NCBI GenBank assembly: GCA_002433065.1
Contig: DJHK01000038.1
Coordinates: 7,650-18,047, forward strand
Direction of reading: 5' to 3'
DNA length: 10,398 nt
From: Chloroflexi bacterium UBA6622
GTDB lineage: Bacteria; Chloroflexota; UBA11872
Shown here one piece after another: positions 7,901 through 10,398 of the stretch; within the stretch, counting starts at the first letter, position 1; the number at the start of each line of letters is the position of its first letter. The notes under the pieces are model-generated. The model had not been told where the DNA came from. It saw only the letters and a list, made by a program, of their open reading frames with translations, and searched no databases. The position numbers and the translations under genes were made by a program.

Positions 7901-8274
7901 TCTGTGATCTCAATGCCGTCCGCCAGTCGGATGGGATGCCGACCTCGTTGGTCCGTCTCGGGTTTTTGCCCTGGCGAGCCGTAGAACTTGGCGAACAATA
8001 TCCAAAGGTCTACCTCTCCCTGGCTGGTCTCGTCGCCGGACCGCTGGTAGCGCGGTTCGCTGGCCCCATCGATGCCGGAGATCGAGTAGAGGAAACGTGG
8101 GAACTAGAAGATGAGGCGTCGGTGAATATTGGAAGACGACTCAAGAGTTGGTGGCGTCGCGTGTCCAGATTCCGAACTTTGGTGCTGGGTCGAAGATTAG
8201 AAGAGAACCGCCTTGAGATCAGACCTGATGAGTGGGCATCCATAAGCTTGCAAAAATCCCTGGATCAATACTGA
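4918..8274 (+). CDS. Exported vWA-domain protein with Ig-like repeats and C-terminal membrane anchor
   Basis: This protein of about 1118 residues is predicted to be held in the inner membrane with most of its mass in the periplasm. A signal peptide (1-36) ends in GVAA before EKTG. The vWA domain (about 44-300) has a complete MIDAS: D51, S53 and S55 in DHSGS, T138 in PGTDF, and D184 in ITDG. It should therefore bind a divalent metal and a protein ligand. Beta-rich segments follow, including three tandem Ig-like repeats at about 500-821. A membrane helix lies at about 957-979, then a tail of about 139 residues rich in Arg and Lys. Eighteen cysteines lie before the helix and one after it, which fits an oxidising periplasm. 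The start is ambiguous: ATG 4861 overlaps the upstream gene by 22 bases with AGGA too close to be useful, while ATG 4918 gives a standard signal peptide. The neighbouring tubulin-like gene suggests both act in one membrane complex. The interaction is inferred. Confidence 0.85.
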   Translation: MDNSSRRGSGPVSRLLLGLVVGLVAVLGMTPAGVAAEKTGVIRDDVVVAIDHSGSMHASDKDEMRVKAATEVVEILGMLDKTKTSKVGVVGFGTQPEFLQLKVDGYEEQPRVLIDLRTVGEIDTGVLYEPQNTYMPGTDFHGALCLAWQTVVGRTPPAAAKCPTMNRPAPVDGLAQKSVVLITDGLPSPNGQDDLSMEDRIPVTECPANTPADLSQESGASRYFCGLAEVWRALSDVSPVDLYVAGIDMHDTWYRDSEEYWRYITGCDGEQECSERVRKVATGNIDEIVEAILRSNNISVDICQEDVDAGGVKCHIPAGMAEAAFGVDGEVSPNRIRVIGPDGAKATLKDGRWKVRAPRAGIWSVVVQIPEGLPLPVVKVVAHPADFEISLPNGPPFFVGQDTPIDVRIAGVDPTSIQQADFFLLRVHEGRDQKGHAMRLRRSSDDPPHFTVVPQPEQDQVGLWTFRVATEVPTAEGGTRTLVYPGELRVKFVRLPTESDVELDIEKVEITNWDRAQIRLVITNRGAHSVEVRPDVTVQDGTLEDIQDHPSITNPKSMTITPDRNGELLGELRCSSTTDTATVTGVVTMERAGGQPISGLTEKTVRIPCESKPNLDLSITRIGPLDWERDQYRVGVTNTESYPVKIDVSSPQLGKLGTHELQPGETWEEKLEHKCTENPFNLTTSVQILEKDGVDTSYFDVISRSEEFEDCLIQSDLVVTVGHEKADRPSEAKIWLEVANNGEDKLVVMATKWDITKGSTPKLRVEEKTVAARKTVKMAVANLTCSTDGPATVKGGINIRSVNGKPLPKPIMTEEEVAVPCAAPPPCTPSQLKAAFAPSTTELEVYSFGFTLDEQFPFRPRFRRPESQQVTVAQDSTKGLCRSEVEEVALLMFPKGSTPPPCDGSPFCGQSPSGTVSIEIPDPKVPEYVRVVRVNGTELKSEDVMLIVPWWAQHEPLWSIFVAIAAILAALGVLSAISTRAIRHQYDDYEEPARICDLNAVRQSDGMPTSLVRLGFLPWRAVELGEQYPKVYLSLAGLVAGPLVARFAGPIDAGDRVEETWELEDEASVNIGRRLKSWWRRVSRFRTLVLGRRLEENRLEIRPDEWASISLQKSLDQY
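6415..7380 (+). repeat. Three tandem Ig-like repeats within the vWA protein
   Basis: Three segments of about 110, 102 and 110 residues (6415-6744, 6745-7050, 7051-7380) share one pattern. Each has a beta strand opening near DVELDIEKVEI, NLDLSITRIGP or DLVVTVGHEKA, a second strand such as IRLVITNRG, YRVGVTNTE or IWLEVANNG, then a Cys in the second half and another Cys at the end. The two cysteines are 35, 36 and 36 residues apart. The pattern suggests Ig-like or CARDB-like beta sandwiches, each closed by a disulfide, that raise the vWA head above the membrane or bind a partner. The repeats are diverged at the DNA level, so they are old. The fold is inferred from pattern only. Confidence 0.6.
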
Positions 8275-8517
8275 TCGGAGACGAAATAGAACTAGAGATC
8301 ACGATTGAGACGAGATTGATCTGATGCGCCAATTCATCGCCGCATGCATGCCTTTGGTATTCCGCACCAGGTTGGTTATATCCGGGGCTTTTGATTGATC
8401 AAGGGCTTTCTTGCATCTCCTGCCGCCCTGCTTCCGGCGATGCGCGGTCCACCATCTACGACAAGTTGCTGGCGGGAGACTCAGTTCGGAGTTGGCGGTA
8501 ATCCAACCTGATTGATG
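8275..8517. other. Region between convergent gene sets, nothing recognised
   Basis: These 243 bases separate the plus-strand vWA gene from the minus-strand genes. I see no RNA gene, no convincing gene and no strong hairpin with a T-run, although terminators for both sides would be expected here. TTGATTGATCAA (an inverted repeat, TTGAT/ATCAA, around 8390-8401) is too short and AT-rich to be a typical terminator. One plus-strand frame stays open for about 50 codons with a CISC motif, but it has no good start and matches no family I recognise. Confidence 0.5.
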
Positions 8518-8706
8518 TCAACATGAATTAACTGCGCATCGTTCTGGCTTGATGACCGAGAGGTCTTGGCGCTTGATTTTCCCGTCGGATCCGCATGCAG
8601 CTTGGGTTGATATAACGGCGGCGAGGGCAATCGTAGACAGCCATCTGGTTATGTTTCGCCGCAGGCAGAGACCGCGCTGCGCTTCAGAAAACAACCGGAT
8701 TCTCAT
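8518..8706 (-). CDS. Possible small lipoprotein
   Basis: A 62-residue frame starts at ATG 8706 (reverse strand) and opens with MRIRLF. It has a basic stretch, a hydrophobic core (WLSTIALAAVIS) and Cys38 in STQAAC, followed by a short polar tail of 24 residues. A GGAAG ribosome site lies about 11 bases before the ATG, and the gene begins 43 bases after the methyltransferase stop on the same strand, so co-transcription is possible. The lipobox is imperfect because Gln stands at -3 where an aliphatic residue is usual. The signal region is also long and the mature part very short. It may be a real small envelope protein, a truncated remnant or a chance frame. An upstream in-frame start at 8790 would overlap the methyltransferase and hide the signal peptide. 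Confidence 0.35.
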   Translation of the reverse strand: MRIRLFSEAQRGLCLRRNITRWLSTIALAAVISTQAACGSDGKIKRQDLSVIKPERCAVNSC

Positions 8707-8749
8707 ACGTAATCGTTCTTCCCATCTTTGCGTTTGGGGGTAACGCTGC

Positions 8750-9484
8750 TTAAATCGGACGACGAGCGAGACAGACGACGGAAGTTCCAAACGGTATATC
8801 CCAGCGGCAAACGATGGGTTTTTCTACAGCGAAGATGGCGTAAAGGATGGGGTTGAGCACATCGGGAAGAATCTGGTTTTCGGATCTGGGGGCGAGATTC
8901 GTCAGGCGAAGCATTTTGCGGGCGGCAAAGATCGGGAGGGTGAGGAGAGTATTCATACAGGTGGTCCGAACCACGTCGAGGCCAGAATTCGTTAGACGCT
9001 TTCGGATGGCTGCTGGCGAATAGCGGCGATGGTGTCCGGACACCTCATCCTGCCAGCCCCATAGCGATTTGAAGGCGGGAACCACGACGACGGCTAGGCC
9101 ACCGGGTTTTAAGACGCGAAGTATTTCGTCGGCGACGGTTGAGTCATCACCAACATGCTCCAGAATGTCGGCGGCCAAGACCAGGGCAAAGGTATGTTCA
9201 CGAAAAGGAACGGCGACCGCATCAGCCAATGTTCCACAAGTGTAGTGACTGTCCTGGCATATTCTTAGCGACTCGAGTTCCGAGTCGAGGGCAAACAGCG
9301 GACGAGCGAACGGCTCCAGAAGATCGTGATTTGTTCCGGGCCCGCTGCCAAGGTCGAGTATCGGTCCGGACGGAACGGCCTGGAGGTGAGGCCGTATAAG
9401 CGCGTTGAGGACCGTTCGCCGGCCACGGTACCACCAGTGACGCGACTTGATCGCGTGCAGTTCGGTGAAAAGGTCTGGATGCAT
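8750..9484 (-). CDS. Class I SAM-dependent methyltransferase
   Basis: This 244-residue protein has the Rossmann-fold methyltransferase layout, predicted to move a methyl group from S-adenosylmethionine to an unidentified acceptor. Motif I is ILDLGSGPGTN (42-52, with D44-LGSGPG binding SAM). The acidic end of strand beta-2 is D67 in FALDSE, motif II-like ADILEHV contains D106, and motif III is LKPGGL (125-130). The N-terminal HWWYRGRR block and the later GHHRRYS block are typical, as I recall, of a subfamily found in polysaccharide and lipid biosynthesis loci. The C-terminal part has a moderately hydrophobic region but no clear membrane helix. It starts 145 bases after the radical SAM gene on the same strand, so the two may be co-transcribed. 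No ribosome site at good spacing is seen before ATG 9484. The fold call is firm; the substrate is unknown. Confidence 0.88.
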   Translation of the reverse strand: MHPDLFTELHAIKSRHWWYRGRRTVLNALIRPHLQAVPSGPILDLGSGPGTNHDLLEPFARPLFALDSELESLRICQDSHYTCGTLADAVAVPFREHTFALVLAADILEHVGDDSTVADEILRVLKPGGLAVVVVPAFKSLWGWQDEVSGHHRRYSPAAIRKRLTNSGLDVVRTTCMNTLLTLPIFAARKMLRLTNLAPRSENQILPDVLNPILYAIFAVEKPIVCRWDIPFGTSVVCLARRPI

Positions 9485-9629
9485 ATTCTGACGCGTTTAC
9501 CATCCTGGGGTGGAATTGTGGACGTCCAGAGCTGTTCTCGATCTGGTGCTCACATGATGGGGGAGCCGCCCAAATTTGGCCAGTGGTGACCTGGGAACGT
9601 GGCCCGCGATTACCTAGGTGGACGATTAC
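9485..9629 (-). other. Spacer between radical SAM and methyltransferase genes
   Basis: These 145 bases hold most of a short tandem repeat at one end and a perfect 10-bp palindrome, CCAAATTTGG, at 9570-9579. The palindrome might be an operator. I see no clear -35/-10 pair and no terminator with a T-run on the minus strand, so read-through from the radical SAM gene into the methyltransferase gene remains possible. Confidence 0.4.
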
Positions 9630-9642
9630 CTAGGTGGACGAT
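9607..9642. repeat. Perfect 16-bp tandem repeat covering a stop codon
   Basis: The unit CGATTACCTAGGTGGA occurs at 9607-9622 and again without change at 9623-9638, followed by a partial CGAT (9639-9642). Each unit contains the 8-bp palindrome ACCTAGGT, so the two copies could form an 8-bp stem with an 8-base loop. The stop codon of the radical SAM gene (9630-9632, minus strand) lies inside one copy. Removing one copy would leave the same C-terminus, so the duplication is silent for the protein. Confidence 0.9.
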
Positions 9643-10398
9643 CGTTTCAGCAGACGTGCGCGAACCAGATAGTCATAAACGCGTTGTTCAAAAACGTTGT
9701 GGGCTTGGAAATCTTTGGATAGCAGGCTGCGGATGAGTCGAATGAGACGGGTTGGGTGCCGCCCATAGGAAATTGCGTAAAACAGTCCCATGGCGAGGAA
9801 CCGGTGAACAGCCAGTTCCCAGCCTGGAACGTTGTCGCAGTAGGATTTCATCATCGTGAAATCGAACTGAATCAGGAGATCGTGGAAGTACTGGTCGTTC
9901 AGGGATCCGATTTGCTTCTTGGCGCGTAGCTCGTCGTAGAGTTCGCTCCCTGGGTACGGTGTGAAAATGGCGACATTGCAGTCATGGACTCCGCGAGCAG
10001 CCATTCGCCAGACGAAGAGCAGTGTCTGAAGAATCATCCGACGTGTTTCGTGTGGAAAGCCAATAATGAGATTTATTTTCACTGAATGGCCAACATCAAC
10101 AGCCGTCTGAACACTCTCGGTGAGGCGCGAAATCTTGAGCCGCTTCTTGATCATGTCGAGCGTTTCTTGCGAAGCGCTCTCGGGTGCATATGTGAGAAAT
10201 GAGCAGCCGGACTCGAGGATTGCGGTTAGGGTTTCATGATCTAGAGCCTCAGATCGCGTGCCGGATGGTAGCTGCCAGACGACATTGATTGACCGGCTAT
10301 GAAGTTCTTTGCAAAACGCGAGAATCCATTCTTTCTTGACGATAGCGGTGAGATCGGCGAAGTCGATGCTCTTCACGTCATAGGTCTGCATGAGATCT
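9630..10398 (-). CDS. B12-binding-type radical SAM protein, C-terminal part
   Basis: About 255 residues are visible and the frame stays open to the window edge, so the start lies outside; an internal ATG at 10391 is not taken as the start. The visible part matches the second half of a radical SAM barrel and its C-terminal extension: SIDFADL, an Arg in SGTRSEAL, then ESGCSFLTYAPESAS (the GxES-like SAM-contacting region), KINLIIGFPHET and FTPYPGSELYDEL. This arrangement is usual in cobalamin-dependent radical SAM enzymes of the BchE/HpnP-like broad group, which methylate or rearrange unreactive carbons. The CxxxCxxC iron-sulfur motif and the B12-binding domain would lie upstream and cannot be checked. 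The C-terminal region after about residue 200 is basic with a hydrophobic stretch (FLAMGLFYAIS) that may touch the membrane. The methyltransferase downstream suggests a shared small-molecule or lipid pathway. The exact product is unknown. Confidence 0.82.
   Translation of the reverse strand, partial: DLMQTYDVKSIDFADLTAIVKKEWILAFCKELHSRSINVVWQLPSGTRSEALDHETLTAILESGCSFLTYAPESASQETLDMIKKRLKISRLTESVQTAVDVGHSVKINLIIGFPHETRRMILQTLLFVWRMAARGVHDCNVAIFTPYPGSELYDELRAKKQIGSLNDQYFHDLLIQFDFTMMKSYCDNVPGWELAVHRFLAMGLFYAISYGRHPTRLIRLIRSLLSKDFQAHNVFEQRVYDYLVRARLLKRSST

Noticed and set aside
8385..8405. TTGATTGATCAA as a terminator between convergent genes
   Set aside because: The stem is only five A/T-rich pairs with a two-base loop and is not followed by a T-run.
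8324..8502. Short open frames on the plus strand after the vWA gene, one with a CISC motif
   Set aside because: No convincing start or ribosome site and no recognisable family; the length is within what chance allows.
8549..8743. 64-codon plus-strand frame
   Set aside because: It is antisense to the candidate small lipoprotein and shows no signal peptide, domain or ribosome site.
1..10398. CRISPR array, insertion sequence or prophage element
   Set aside because: No regularly spaced repeats, transposase, integrase or terminal inverted repeats were seen; the only tandem repeat is two 16-bp units.

Overview
The window looks like a chromosomal segment of a diderm bacterium of moderate to high GC content. 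The evidence for two membranes and an export pathway is several lipoprotein or Sec signal peptides, a large exported protein anchored at its C-terminus, and many paired cysteines in its exported part. Gene style and content would fit Nitrospirota or a related environmental phylum, but no gene here fixes the taxonomy, so this is a weak guess.

Layout. (1) Positions 1-1040 (+): a lipoprotein with a Thr/Pro linker and an OB-fold-like domain, whose reading frame is broken by an in-frame TAG at 152-154. It overlaps a lipoprotein of the staphylococcal-nuclease (SNase) family that keeps all expected catalytic residues. (2) Positions 1041-1231: an AT-rich spacer with a possible weak promoter. (3) Positions 1232-8274 (+): a two-gene unit. 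The first gene encodes a 1216-residue tubulin/FtsZ-superfamily protein with two membrane helices in its middle. The second encodes an about 1118-residue exported von Willebrand factor A (vWA) protein with an intact metal-binding (MIDAS) site, three tandem Ig-like repeats each with one Cys pair, one C-terminal membrane helix and a basic cytoplasmic tail. (4) Positions 8275-8517: no gene or convincing signal. (5) Positions 8518-10398 (-), converging on the first set: the C-terminal part of a B12-binding-type radical SAM protein (cut by the window edge), a class I SAM methyltransferase and a possible 62-residue lipoprotein. A perfect 16-bp tandem repeat covers the radical SAM stop codon.

How the genes may work together. 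A large tubulin-like protein beside a vWA protein matches the core of a membrane-remodelling system predicted by Makarova and Koonin (2010) from sequence and gene context. In that proposal a distant FtsZ/tubulin family is linked to a vWA protein, a distinct GTPase and OmpA-family proteins. Here the topology suggests a cytoplasmic nucleotide-binding cytomotive protein held at the inner membrane, facing the short basic tail of a vWA protein whose bulk lies in the periplasm. The GTPase and OmpA partners are not in the window. The two lipoproteins upstream probably form a separate surface nuclease unit. The minus-strand genes resemble a lipid or cell-envelope modification cluster.
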